Assembly: GCA_949316235.1 (NCBI GenBank)
Contig: OX438759.1
Location: forward strand, 15,344,618 to 15,408,617
DNA: 64,000 bases
Reading direction: 5' to 3'
From: Oegoconia quadripuncta
Taxonomy: Eukaryota > Arthropoda > Insecta > Lepidoptera > Autostichidae
The translations under genes were made by a program, and so were the position numbers. Each line of letters begins with the position of its first letter. Position 1 is the first letter of the stretch. Shown piece after piece: positions 43,589-57,200 of the stretch. The notes beneath the pieces were generated by a model. It made no database searches, was not told the DNA's origin, and saw only the letters and a program-made list of their open reading frames with translations.

Positions 43589-44403
43589 CAGGGCGTCCCA
43601 AAGTTATGGGACATGAAGGGGAAGTACCTTAAATATCGTAGATAGTGAATTTTGCTCAAAGAAGACTTTATGTTATTTTTAAAAGTTAGTAATTCTGCAT
43701 TCATAGATTTTCTAAAAATTATTTGCTTCGGCTGGGAATCGAACCGACTCAAATGTGAAAAAAAAACACCCTACTTTTATGATGCCAATCGAAAGAATAG
43801 CTAAAAAATAATAACTCTGCCTAAGTAACATAGTATTTTAAAAGAAAGGAACAACGTGAAATTAATCATTTTAATCAAATAAAAAACATACATGAAACTG
43901 CCGTAGTCAATTAAGTAGGTATTTTTTTGTAAATTAATTAATTAAATGCTCAAAATGTGATCCCTCTTGTTTTACGCAAATCGCCAATCTTTTAATGAGC
44001 CCGCTGCCTGTTGATTTTATGAAGTGGGTACTTATTTACGAATAATCAATGCTATCTTTGGAATGATAATATCGCTACTTTTCGAACGTCGTCGGCAATA
44101 AATAACTTTCTTGAAATTTGACTCAATCATTTTATGTTGTTCCTTTCTTTTAAAATACTATGTTACTTAGGCAGAGTTATTATTTTTTAGCTATTCTTTC
44201 GATTGGCATCATAAAAGTAGGGTGTTTTTTTTTTCACATTTAAGTCGGTTCGATTCCCAGCCGAAGCAAGTAATTTTTAGAAAATCTATGAATGCAGAAT
44301 TACTAACTTTTAAAAATAACATAAAGTCTTCTTTGAGCAAAATTCACTATCTACAATATTTAAGGTACTTCCCCTTCATGTCCCATAACTTTGGGACGCC
44401 CTG
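43589..44403. mobile_element. Tc1/mariner-type element with long (about 267-bp) inverted repeats
   Basis: Ends CAGGGCGTCCCAAAGTTATG (43589) and its inverse at 44384-44403, next to TATA on both sides, consistent with a TA target duplication. The arms, 43589-43857 and 44135-44403, are almost identical. The core keeps a minus-strand coding tail (stop 43934-43936) reading RLAICVKQEGSHFEHLIN, matching the GGHFEHL-type C-terminus of mariner-family transposases. The rest of the transposase is gone, so it is non-autonomous. Confidence 0.82.
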
Positions 44404-44407
44404 TATA

Positions 44408-45629
44408 AGTCCATGTCTGGCGAAAGCCTCTCGCTTTTTGTGAGGACGTGCCATAATCGTGTACGTCAGGTTAGTCCGATCTTACGACACAATGCATATC
44501 TTATTCTTTCGACGTGGTCGTACCAGCCTGACGTACATGCCTTATCGCCACAACGGTCAGGCCAGGTGGCGATCGCTACTTCTCTCAAAACTTAAACGTC
44601 TGTGCAGCTTAAATTCCAATAATTTTGTACATTTCCGGAATTTAAAATGCTATATATTGCGTTCCTAAAATTCGCATAGTATATTTGAAAGCAGTCTTAA
44701 TAACGTGGTCTACCTAAAAGGGTGGATCCATGAATCATCGCTATTTATGGTTATAGTTAATTACGGGTATCCATCACACAACGGCCTCGGCTGGTGTGAA
44801 GCGTGGCGAGCGAGTTTAGCTCTGCAAGATACAAATAACGGTCATTTCCTTTTATTAACATTTCAGATACCAGAATCATGATATATTAGGTCCTTACCTA
44901 TGAAATTGGCGTTTTGTATGAAGAATTTCATTAAGACTGTTTTCTCCATACAAACATTTTTGATTTTTTTTTGGGAACGGCAAATCCAAATTTAGCTAAA
45001 CTTTGTGTGTATTATCGGATAACATTAAGTTAAGTATAGGCAGCATTAATTTTTAAAAGTAAGCGCTTTATAAAAGTTTCAACGAATCTAAGAAACCATT
45101 ATGGGAAAAAAAATATTTTATTATGTGATTTAGCCCAGAAATTAAAAAATATTTCATGTGAAGCCTTGAAATAATATTCCATTTTCCAAATAAAAAACAA
45201 ATTTGGATATAGCTTTGAAAATCGCAGGAATTGTTACATATGATTAAAGAAGAAAAAAAACTCAAATTTCATAGGTAAAGACCCAATATTTACTCAATTT
45301 GTATAGACCTTATTTTTTTAATTAACTCTGGCCATATTTTGTTTTCTATGCATAATAGACCGCTTGCTGCCTGTCGCCAATCCTCACGCTCGCGAAGACA
45401 CGGCACCGCTACAACAACTCTAACATAGTTCATAGTACCCATGAATGAAATACATATTTACATAAAGAGTTTTGCCCCTTGGTACCACTGGGGAAGCAAA
45501 CATGTCTTTGGTATTTGTTTCCGACGTCAGCTGTAGCGGCCCCGTATAAATAAGTGATGGATCGTTACGGTTGATATTTTTAAGGATTTACGAATTCCAA
45601 AAAAAAAAAAGAAACAAAAAGATGCGATA
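44408..45629. other. Intergenic, nothing recognised
   Basis: AT-rich sequence between the two convergent genes; no coding signal or known repeat seen. Confidence 0.4.
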
Positions 45630-47313
45630 ACATAAATTTTTATTTACATTCCGAAATTCACAGTCAAATATAACAATAAACGCTCTACATCCAACTTACC
45701 CGGCAATGAAAGTACAGTGAGAACTCGACTACTTGTGATTTTTATATACACTCACATGATGGAATTTCGCATCACCGCAGCGGAACAGGGCGGAGCAGAC
45801 ACTTCACGAATAATCGTGTACCCGAGTGACGTTTATTAGGTAAGTTCGAGTGGTTTCTGCCTCGCCCTCTTCCACCGAGGGTTCCTAATCGCCTAGATCG
45901 TCTGCTGCTTAGTGTGCGCGCAGCACCAAAAGGTGAAATCATTATTGTCACTGAATCGAAATTAACTAAAACAATTTGTATTCCGGCTAGGCCTGTACAA
46001 TACTACTACCGAGTGTTGTTTATTGTATCCGTAATTTCCTATCATCTCGTTCCGACGCCACCGTCCGCTCTTACAGAGCGTTATCGCGATACATAATATT
46101 CTTAAATACACAAATTAAACACAATAAAACAGTTTTATATACATCAAATTATAATTTAATGTACATATCGTTCAGTCGCGACAGCCACGCGCGGCGTAAG
46201 TGACGTCACGGTCGCCGGTACGCGGGTGGTGACGGTCAGTGATGTGAATCTCCAGCGTTCGCTGCGTGAGACGTAATGTGACACGCGACATAGTGATTAT
46301 ACAGCTTTATTGAAAGCGTACGTCGCCTCTAAATCTCACGCTAAATTCAAAGGTAAATCTAGTACCTACTACTATACATTGCATTATATAAATATGATGA
46401 CGTCACGGCCCGTAAATGTACTCCTCCTTAAATAGCTTACCGGGCGCCGAGCGGGCCCACTTTAGTATCACAATACGTGTTAAACTAAACAGAGGTCCCA
46501 CTAAATCCTAACTATCTAATAAAAAAACTATAAAAACGAAACTTCTACAAATAAAAACATTTATAAACTCGCTACCGAGATACGAGTCCGGTACGTGTGT
46601 ATCGATCGACGTATAGGACAGTACGGCGCTACTAACGGCTACTAATCGAGTGGAGCGGTCAGCGGGTAAAATAAATACAGGTATATATCCTATCGGCTAA
46701 CAGTAAATGCGTGCCCACGTTCCCTACTTGTACTTTCATCGAGACGCGACACCGCGGTACGTACATTAAGGTAAATAAACACCTTGAGCTATTTGTACAG
46801 TGGTTATATATGTCGTAGAAAAAGTGTGCGAGGTGCGGGGCATGCCCCGGGGCGCTGCGCCCGACCCGCGTCGCCATGACGACGCGGGTCTCCTCGCCGA
46901 TCAGTGTGACAACTCAACTGCAGTACAGATTCGTTCGTCGCCACACTGAACGATACGTAAACATAGGAAGTCGTGATTCTAAACAAAGACCACACAGAGA
47001 GAGCGGCGTCGTTCACTCGCCATATTGAAATAATGCGAGTGCAAGTTTATGACACCGTACACTCCTTCCCTATATACACGTTTTCGGCCGCTCGTGTAAC
47101 AGACATCAATTTATATTTCGAGCCGTTCACCACGACCGATGAGAGGCAGTAAAATTTTATTACAAAGTAAATTTTTACAATTTTCACTCCGCCACGCTCT
47201 CCGTGTGGTCATCGTACATCAGATAAACATAACGCCCAGGTCCACCGGGACCCGAGGGTACCACAGCGGGGCGGGGGGCGGGGGTCTCGCGCTCAGCGGC
47301 CGGCGCCGAGCGA
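45630..47313 (-). other. BIRC6: BIRC6 3' UTR (predicted)
   Basis: Sequence past the stop codon is free of the repeats common elsewhere. Poly(A) signals on the minus strand: 47156-47161 (150 bp past the stop) and a distal one at 45639-45644 followed by a T/GT-rich tract. The extent is uncertain. Confidence 0.35.
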
Positions 47314-48267
47314 TCAGTCCAGCACCTGCGAGACGATCTTCTCCATGTCGTGGTCGATGTCGGCGGCGCCGGGCGGCGGGTGCGGCGCGGGGGGCGGGGA
47401 CGGCGCGGCCGGCAGCTGGAACGGCTCGTCCAGCTCCTCCAGCCCCGCGGGCACCGGCAGCTTGCCGAGCTCCTCCTGCAGCTTCACATAATGCCGCTGG
47501 AATAAAACGGACCACCTTCAGATGCTGTTCTGGTCGCTCGTTTAGTCCATCAGACCTCACTATTATACAATACAACTTGAGACAAATTAGTACGCCAAAA
47601 TTTACAATCAGAAGCCCATAATATAAATGGTTCCATAGTCGATATTCGATTCGATATCAGAAAGTTCAAATTTCGAATATGTTTCTTTGAAATGTTGCAT
47701 TCAATATTTAAAACTTTTCGATAATCGACTATCGAACCATTATAATACGAGGCTGATCCCTATTTCATGAAACATGCAGGTATTGCATTCGAAATTTATT
47801 CATCGCGAAGCTAAGTTTGTAAAGTAATGTTTTTATACAGTATTACAAACGTAACTTTGCAATAGACTAATTTGTTAGAAAGGTTTTAGAGGTTTAATAG
47901 CGTCGCCTACTCTTTATTTAGATCCACTGTTAACCGAAATAATAACCGTTACTTAGTTCAACTGGCGCCCACTTAGTCGAAGACCAATTATCAAAGCCAC
48001 GAAGAAGAAGCTGTAAGCTCTTTCTCTACTATTTAAGAGCTATGCTCTTGTCGGTAGAGTCCTTTCGCTGTAGGCTAACCGGTCCAACACGCCGCGGGCA
48101 TACTTTATCTTATATAGATTTAGAAGCGATACCTTGAGTGCCATGAGGTTTAGTTGTATGCTCCGTTGAGTCCTTTCATCGCCATTCTGCCCCTCGAGCT
48201 CCGTGATCCAATTGGCTACAGTCTGCATTATCTCGTTGCGTTTTATCCAGAAATGCGTCTGTATCAC
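47314..48267 (-). CDS. BIRC6: BIRC6 last two exons (48133-48267 and 47314-47496)
   Basis: 48133-48267: [40 protein letters not shown], donor GTATCG. 47314-47496: [20 protein letters not shown] then a Pro/Ala-rich segment and [12 protein letters not shown] before the TGA (47314-47316). Joined in phase 0 at [15 protein letters not shown]. The Pro-rich tail just before the stop is GC-rich and likely variable. Confidence 0.93.
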
Positions 48268-51200
48268 CTGGAAATGAAAAAAATATATATATAATAAAGT
48301 TGGGGCCGTGGCCAGGATGAATTGCAAAAAATTGGAGACAATTAGAATGTTCAATTGATACTTTTATGCGGCATACATCCTATTGAAATTGAGGAAAAGA
48401 GTAAAAATTTAGTACTGGCTACCCAGTACCGCATTTTACCTTATTTTCTCAATTTAGAAGGACGTAAGAAGCATAAAGATTTTGATCTAAAAATTACGGT
48501 TGAATTTAGCTTTCATGATATGCACGACCGGCACAACTTACAGCCACTCGAGTGAGAAAGAGTTGCGGGTGAGACATCGAGGCTATGGAATGAAATAATG
48601 CACATGCGATATACATATATCGCCATCGAAATAGCTATGAGACCTCGGACCAATCATGTGACGCAAATTTCGCCGTTACACCAAATGAAAAGTGACAGAT
48701 TTGAGACATGCGAAAATCACCACATGATCCTCCTTACTTAACAGTTACATAGAATACTATACCTCCTTGAAGCAGGGCTCTGGATTGCGCAGATGGTCGA
48801 GCATGGCCCAGCGGACGCAGGCCTGGTAGATGTTGGAGTTGTACTCCAGGGACGCGCTGTTGCCGACCCGCGTGCCGCGGCTGCGCTCGTATCCCGGCTC
48901 GTTGAAATACGGCTCTGGGACTAGGATCAGTGACTGGATTGACACCAGCACCTGGAAAATAATAAAGGCAATAGGTGTCATATCATAGCTTCTACTTACG
49001 TAATAATGGATAAAACTTTGTGTGTTGCGTGTAAATTTTAAGTTGTATTCTATATATCTATCAGTGGAGACTTGTAAATAAATTTTAAGTTTATATTTAA
49101 GACTTTACAGTGTATAAATATAGTCGATAGTCTTCCTAAAAGGTTAAAATAAAATATTCCTTCTAAAGGGGCGGTGGTCATGGATATGTCGCCTAATTTT
49201 ACTTTCTTAATAACTAAGAAAGAAAACCGAAAATGTTTTTGATTGCGAAGGTTTATTTTTTTAAATGCGGCGCGACCTAATATCGACGGTCGCCAATTTG
49301 CTATTCATGTAGAATTTTGGAAAAAAGATGAAAATTACAGAAATAGTGACGTTGTCACGGTCAATACATTACAAATACAAGACTGTCTTATTTTACCTGC
49401 AAGAAACTCGACGTATGCGCGTTCCACTTCTCCTCGGGCCGACCGTGCCACGTGTTGAGCACGGAGAGGCACACCTTGCCGTCGTTGTATAGGTTAGGGT
49501 TGAACCGCACCGAGTGCCGCCCCGTGGTCTCCAGGTTGATCAGCATCGGTACCGCGGGGTACTCCGCCGGGAAGTACACATCCAGGACGAAGCACCCGTT
49601 AGCGTACGGGGTGTCCGAAGGACCGGTTATTAAGACCTGGTGGAAAAGACGGAAGTATAAAACTATTTGTCAGTAAACACTTCTCACTAGGAGAGGGTGT
49701 AGGGCGTGATGTCGATACACGGGCCCAGTGCAGAATGGGGAATTTGTGTCAGTCTATTGACCACCTGACAGCAGGTGTCTTCAAATGTGAACTCCTGCGA
49801 AAGACGCTTCATGTCTACTAGTGTGTTTACTGCAGAGGGAGTACCTTCATGACGTCGAGGCGGTCCGTGTCGGTGCGCACGAACACGGAGGAGCTGTAGG
49901 AGAGCGGCAGGCTGGTGGCCAGCGTGGCGGCCTCCTGCGCCAGACGCTTCATGTCTACTAGTGTGTTACTGCAGAGGGAGTACCTTCATGACGTCGAGGC
50001 GGTCCGTGTCGGTGCGCACGAACACGGAGGAGCTGTAGGAGAGCGGCAGGCTGGTGGCCAGCGTGGCGGCCTCCTGCGCCAGACGCTTCATGTCTACTAG
50101 TGTGTTACTGCAGAGGGAGTACCTTCATGACGTCGAGGCGGTCCGTGTCGGTGCGCACGAACACGGAGGAGCTGTAGGAGAGCGGCAGGCTGGTGGCCAG
50201 CGTGGCGGCCTCCTGCGCCAGACGCTTCATGTCTACTAGTGTGTTACTGCAGAGGGAGTACCTTCATGACGTCGAGGCGGTCCGTGTCGGTGCGCACGAA
50301 CACGGAGGAGCTGTAGGAGAGCGGCAGGCTGGTGGCCAGCGTGGCGGCCTCCTGCGCCAGACGCTTCATGTCTACTAGTGTGTTACTGCAGAGGGAGTAC
50401 CTTCATGACGTCGAGGCGGTCCGTGTCGGTGCGCACGAACACGGAGGAGCTGTAGGAGAGCGGCAGGCTGGTGGCCAGCGTGGCGGCCTCCTGCGCCAGA
50501 CGCTTCATGTCTACTAGTGTGTTACTGCAGAGGGAGTACCTTCATGACGTCGAGGCGGTCCGTGTCGGTGCGCACGAACACGGAGGAGCTGTAGGAGAGC
50601 GGCAGGCTGGTGGCCAGCGTGGCGGCCTCCTGCGCCAGACGCTTCATGTCTACTAGTGTGTTACTGCAGAGGGAGTACCTTCATGACGTCGAGGCGGTCC
50701 GTGTCGGTGCGCACGAACACGGAGGAGCTGTAGGAGAGCGGCAGGCTGGTGGCCAGCGTGGCGGCCTCCTGCGCCAGACGCTTCATGTCTACTAGTGTGT
50801 TACTGCAGAGGGAGTACCTTCATGACGTCGAGGCGGTCCGTGTCGGTGCGCACGAACACGGAGGAGCTGTAGGAGAGCGGCAGGCTGGTGGCCAGCGTGG
50901 CGGCCTCCTGCGCCAGACGCTTCATGTCTACTAGTGTGTTACTGCAGAGGGAGTACCTTCATGACGTCGAGGCGGTCCGTGTCGGTGCGCACGAACACGG
51001 AGGAGCTGTAGGAGAGCGGCAGGCTGGTGGCCAGCGTGGCGGCCTCCTGCGCCAGACGCTTCATGTCTACTAGTGTGTTACTGCAGAGGGAGTACCTTCA
51101 TGACGTCGAGGCGGTCCGTGTCGGTGCGCACGAACACGGAGGAGCTGTAGGAGAGCGGCAGGCTGGTGGCCAGCGTGGCGGCCTCCTGCGCCAGACGCTT

Positions 51201-54200
51201 CATGTCTACTAGTGTGTTACTGCAGAGGGAGTACCTTCATGACGTCGAGGCGGTCCGTGTCGGTGCGCACGAACACGGAGGAGCTGTAGGAGAGCGGCAG
51301 GCTGGTGGCGGCCTCCTGCGCCAGACGCTTCATGTCTACTAGTGTGTTACTGCAGAGGGAGTACCTTCATGACGTCGAGGCGGTCCGTGTCGGTGCGCAC
51401 GAACACGGAGGAGCTGTAGGAGAGCGGCAGGCTGGTGGCCAGCGTGGCGGCCTCCTGCGCCAGACGCTTCATGTCTACTAGTGTGTTACTGCAGAGGGAG
51501 TACCTTCATGACGTCGAGGCGGTCCGTGTCGGTGCGCACGAACACGGAGGAGCTGTAGGAGAGCGGCAGGCTGGTGGCCAGCGTGGCGGCCTCCTGCGCC
51601 AGACGCTTCATGTCTACTAGTGTGTTACTGCAGAGGGAGTACCTTCATGACGTCGAGGCGGTCCGTGTCGGTGCGCACGAACACGGAGGAGCTGTAGGAG
51701 AGCGGCAGGCTGGTGGCCAGCGTGGCGGCCTCCTGCGCCAGACGCTTCATGCGCGCGGGGTGGGCCCGCTCGCCGGCCGCCCGCACGGTGCCCTCGAAGT
51801 GGTACGGCACGGTGAACTTGAACCCCTCCTCCGAACACTCCGCTATCATTTCGAACGTTTCTGTAAAAGACACCGTAATAAGTGATTCATTATTTTCCAA
51901 TAAATAAATATCTTTGTACATACACACAGCGCCATCTAGTTCCACACTAAGCAACTAGGCTTGTATTATGGATACCAGATGGTTGATAAACTACACAAAT
52001 ACATATTTTTTTTGTAAATAAATGAAAAACATCCGTAACTCGGGAACACATGTCTGTATTCATCATACAAACATATGCCCCTAGCGGGATTCGAACCCGC
52101 GACCTTTTGGTATAGCAGTCAGAATTTTTAACCACTACACTAAACAGGTCGTCGTACTACACCAATATTACTCGTCCTTCTTGTATAAACAGAGGAAAAT
52201 TTATTCGTTTGTAAAGCTTTCATTGAAACAAATATGTAAAATATCTCAACTATGCTACCAAGACAACTAATAGGCAATGACTATTGATTAATTAGTGAGT
52301 AGATGAGAAAGATAAGCTTTAGTTCAGGCCACCTTCAATCTTAATCAATAAATGGATCAGAATAGTATGTCTTCTTGTCCATGGTAGTAAAATAAATAAA
52401 ATTTAACGGAGTTATCATACACAATATGGTGACAAGACAGCTGGAAGGCATCCAGGCGAGATTCGTTGGGCGACTAAACCGGCAGCGTAGAATTGGGGAA
52501 GCCTCAGAGGATCTCAAATTTATGTCACTCGATTTACGACATAGTCAACGGCATCGTGGACTGTCCGGAGCTTCTACAATTGGTCAACTCGCGGGTGCTG
52601 CACAAGGGGGTCGCGCGTACCAATTACTTGACCAAATCCGTATTGCATAGGGCTATCCCTTGATGAGATGCTTCATGAGACATCTTTCATGTGGTAAGAC
52701 CCCAATTCATCAGGCAAATAATAAGTACACTCCTATCGCAGTAGAAGGAACTAATATTTTATACAGTGCATTAATACTCCCATACATTCCTACACATCGA
52801 CGATAATACTCACGCACACACACTCTCACCTACAAACAACATGGAGAACAGGTAAATACATGTAGAAAATCTTCTTTGCTATCATTTATCAGTACTTTAG
52901 CCTTAATTTCCTCCTGTTTTACCTACAGGTGTGTCATACATAGGTGTAATAAATAATTCTACGCAGTGTTGTTTATTATTCTCATGCCCCGCACAGTAAT
53001 ATGTAACTTTATACTTTCTTTGGTGGCAGCAACTACTCTGCAGGGGGGACTTAAAATCAGCAACACTGCTGAGTCCCTACCCATTCATCACAATACTGTG
53101 GTTCTCGATTCTATGTATGCTTGTGTTTTCTTTTTGTGATGAATAAATACCTTTTATTTATTTATTTTATTATTATAATTGGCTTAATAAGTAGGCAATT
53201 TAATTTTAAATGATATACACCGTGGGAACGAGATATGCGAGAGATTTCAACTATCGATTCTACTATTTAATTGGAGTAAAAAAGTGGTATAACATAGTCG
53301 TAAAATGCTTACTTTTTGAGATATTCGTTGTTTTTAATAACTTTCAAGTTAAAAAATCTCAAAGATAAACACTAGCACTAATAATTGAAAGAGGTCACAT
53401 GACTTAGTCACTGTGTACGCAGAAGCGAGAAATGTAAAGTTACTGGCCAGCACTTTTTTGACTTTACTTTTATTTCTGTTCCCTACAATTGTATCTTGTC
53501 GAATTGGTTTATGAAGTGTGAAGTTTTCCTATTCACTCTCGGCTAAGGAATGATGTACAATGAAGCACTGTAGTTAATTCATTTATTTTGTATCACAAAT
53601 TAAGTTAAAATGGCAAAATTGGACCTATGTTAATTAACATTATTTGCTAGTAATAACATCAGAAATCATATCTCGTTCCCACGGTGTATAAAGATATGCT
53701 GTGGTTTGTTCAAAAATAAAAAATAAGATATATATTTTGGGCGAGAAGATGTTGTTTGACAATTTAATTAGAAACGATTACACGAAGGGTCTATTTGTGT
53801 TACACGATACGATTCACTTTGGTAACAAGGATTTTAGTATTATGTGATATACCACTTCCTCTTCCGTTTTGTAAATCTAACGAAAACACAAGCTCGAATG
53901 CATGAGGATGAGGTGATACTGACCGAATTGCATGGTCCGCATGAGGTCGATGTACCGCGCCTCGCGACTGGCGCCGCTCAGCGGCCGGGACACGCCGCCC
54001 GCCGACTCCGACTCCCCGTCCGACCGGCACATCAGCGCAGACGTCGCCTGTCAGAACAAACATACAACATTTTATGGCATACTAGCAACTCGCCCCGGCT
54101 TCGTGTGTGTGCAATTACTTTCCATAAATATAATATTTGTGAGGACTTGTAATTGGCTCTCTGTTTCCTATAATAGCTTGTATAAGTGTTATTGCAGCTG

Positions 54201-57200
54201 TTGGTCTTCCGAATGAATAAAATTAAAAAATATGTACTGTAAAAGTATATACAACGTGTAAGAGAGAGGGTATATCAAACCGAAAGGGGGTGAAAGTACC
54301 CATCATAACTGACAACTGTTATTCTACAACTTTCAGAAATTCGTAAAAGAAATCGTGATTTCATACTAAGTGTTCACGTGACCTGTAAAGCAAAATGAAT
54401 GATGGGCACTTTCACCCCCTTTCGCCTTGTTATCATACTGTGGTAGCAGTATGGTGTGGTATGTGACAGTAAAACTAACCTGTATATCACCGATGAGTGC
54501 CGCCAGTCCCTCGTCCTCTTCCGACAGTTCTGAACTATTCGGAGAACTAAATCTTTGGCTATACGTCATTTTACCGAATATATTCTTTTTACTCATTCTG
54601 CAAACGAAAAAAATCATCATTAAGCTTGTGACAGTGTATGGTTATGCAGGCAGGGACAGTACGCACTACAGTGTAGTGACTACACCAATCGGTGGTCGGT
54701 GGTCGGTGCTTCTCTACCAATCGGGATTAAATATCAACTATTTAATGGGATTTTTCTTTGTGGTACTTTTCAAGATTTTCTTTCAACATAAAGTCTTACG
54801 TTGGGGCACAGCTTTTTCTTACTAGGAGCGGGTATGGACCACCATAATTAACCACGCGGATACAGTGCGAATAGGTAAATTTGTGTCAATCTAATGGTCA
54901 CCTGACCGTCAATGTTTTTCAGCCACCTCTGAAACTTGGCTACTGCCTCCAATTTAAAAGGATCGGAAGCGACTGTTTAACGTGTCCTAAGCAAAGGAGC
55001 ACTCGTACGACCTCATCCATGCGACTGCGCCCCGAGGACTTCAAAGAAAAGACAAAAGTAATAGGATGAACAGCCGGCTCCGTAATTAATTTACATACAG
55101 GGCTAATCTACACGATTAGCGGTGGCATGCTGGCTATTTAAGATTTACCACTCCAGTCACTAAAATGATAGTCTAGACAAGGTTTTAGAGAACTCTAGTT
55201 GGTATAGCTTTAACACTGTATAAATAACTATGATGCAGACTGTATCCAATGCGAATTGTTTCGAGAGACGCCTACTGCAGCATTGTCTAGGTGTCCGCTT
55301 ACCGGAGCTTGGTGGCGTAGGAGTTGGTGGTGCGGGACATCTGGTGCAGCAGGCGCGGCAGCGGGCGCAGCGCGGGCGCCAGGCGGCGGCAGCGCAGCGA
55401 CCACAGGGCGCGGGCGCTGCGCAGCACCGTCACGTACAGCGGGATGTGCCGCGACATGTCCAGCACTGCCACCCACAACGGACACAACATTAGGGTAACA
55501 GGACCAAGCCAGTGTTCTTTCTCTTTGCAGTAAGTCAACCAGTGGCGTGCCCTCTACACAGGCAGGGCCCTCCCTAGCAAACTGTAAGCTTTTCTCGAAA
55601 TGTATTGTCAAGACAGCGGATTCATACTGACAGAAAAATATTCTAAACAGTTGCGAAGACTGCTATAAAAGTTATTTTTTATTTGTATTTATTCTCAATA
55701 GCAAATTTTATTATTCTGCCCATCCTGTGATAAAATGCTGTGCAGGCCACTGATGCCAACAATCTAGTTTCGAAGGGTAATAATGCAGGGGCGAGCGGCG
55801 TAAGAGACATAAATTCCATCGGCCCATTCTACCGTACTGCAGCTCCTAGTATATGAACACTTATTGTGTATGTCCACAGATATTTATTTGTAACTATCGA
55901 TCCGCCTCGGCTTTATTCTCTAATTGAAAGTGAAAACCTTGCCCCATTGCTTGGTTTAGAAGACTTAGATAGATAAATCGTTTATTGGTTACTTCAGTAA
56001 CACATATTATATATTATAAAGTTTTAAGAGTATTTCTAAAAAAGAATTTAGACGGTAGGCATTTGCACCTAATGCCTACCGTCTAAGTTCTTTTTTAAAG
56101 CATACGTATAGAAATGGGTCACAGCGGAGAAACAGACACGACTATTAATTAGTGTTAATCACTAGTGATATACCTAATTACTTGTTTGTTTTCGTATAAT
56201 ATGATTTTACATTATTATGTTTGCCTTCAAACAGCCGCACTTTTGCAATCGACTCGCTAAGAAGAAGACTTAGCTATGATTTAATTTCCAACTTAAAAAA
56301 GCTTAAACAAATAAAACATAAAGGTGTCTCCATAATTCGGCAATGTATTTCCTGTGTCCGTTCATACCCGAGTCGTTCCGCAGATAGGAGCAGATGGCGG
56401 GCACGAGCGAGCTGGCGGCGACCAGGTCGAGGAACTCCGCGGGCAGGCCGTGGGCCTCCGGCTCGTCCATGTCCGCCGGCGCCGCCTCCCCGCTCGGCGA
56501 CACGGCGCCCGCCGCCTCAACCGAGCTCTCCTCCGGCGGCCATTTCTCGCCGGGGTTCATGTACGACGCCAGCACCTGCACACACGGGTACTCTGTTACG
56601 TGTTCGAAAGGATTGTTTCAAATTATAGACATTGTAATGTGGTTTCGGCACGTAAAAAGAATGGAACGAACACATCTTTTTACTTGACTGTAGTAAAAGC
56701 AGGCTAAAAAATGGGTTTTTCTACCCACCTACGCTGCAATTTGCTCGTAACTTTCCAATATGGCTAACAGAAGGCGATTGCTCGCCGATCACGAGTAGTT
56801 AGTTGTCTTATTGTTGTACAATAAAGAATATTTTGTTTGTTTGTTGTTTGTTTGTTAGTAAAAAATTTCAATGAAAAACAAAGCTATGGCGGATTTAATT
56901 TTTTAAATGCTTCTCGTTGTCGTTGTAAGAAAAGCAGATCATGGACGTCGCATTTTGCGAAAACCTATTGATTTCTTCATAATGCAGCTAAAACCCTCAC
57001 CTGCAGCAGCACAGTCACGTGCTCCTCCTCGGTGCGCTGCCGTACCAACGCCTGCTCAACATTCCAGGACTGCTGGGTAGAGCCGGTGCCGAAGCCGGTA
57101 CCCTTCGCCCAGTACAGCTGGCTTTTCTCCTCGGACTTGCCCGCAGAGGATCCGTTCGATGTTTGACTATTCTGTGGATGCAGATGCAAGGATGTTAATT

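Noticed and set aside
47139..47621. 160-codon plus-strand frame over the last BIRC6 exon
   Set aside because: GC-rich antisense shadow; the minus strand carries the conserved C-terminus and stop.
49790..51750. CRISPR-like array or extra BIRC6 exons
   Set aside because: There are no variable spacers and it is animal DNA. As exons, the copies fail: the linker has an in-frame TAA and its AG sites give the wrong phase or an immediate stop.
49915..51885. Repeated plus-strand frames ([12 protein letters not shown]) that look like a tandem gene family
   Set aside because: They are antisense shadows of the 139-bp repeat derived from the BIRC6 exon. The minus strand has the true UBC reading.
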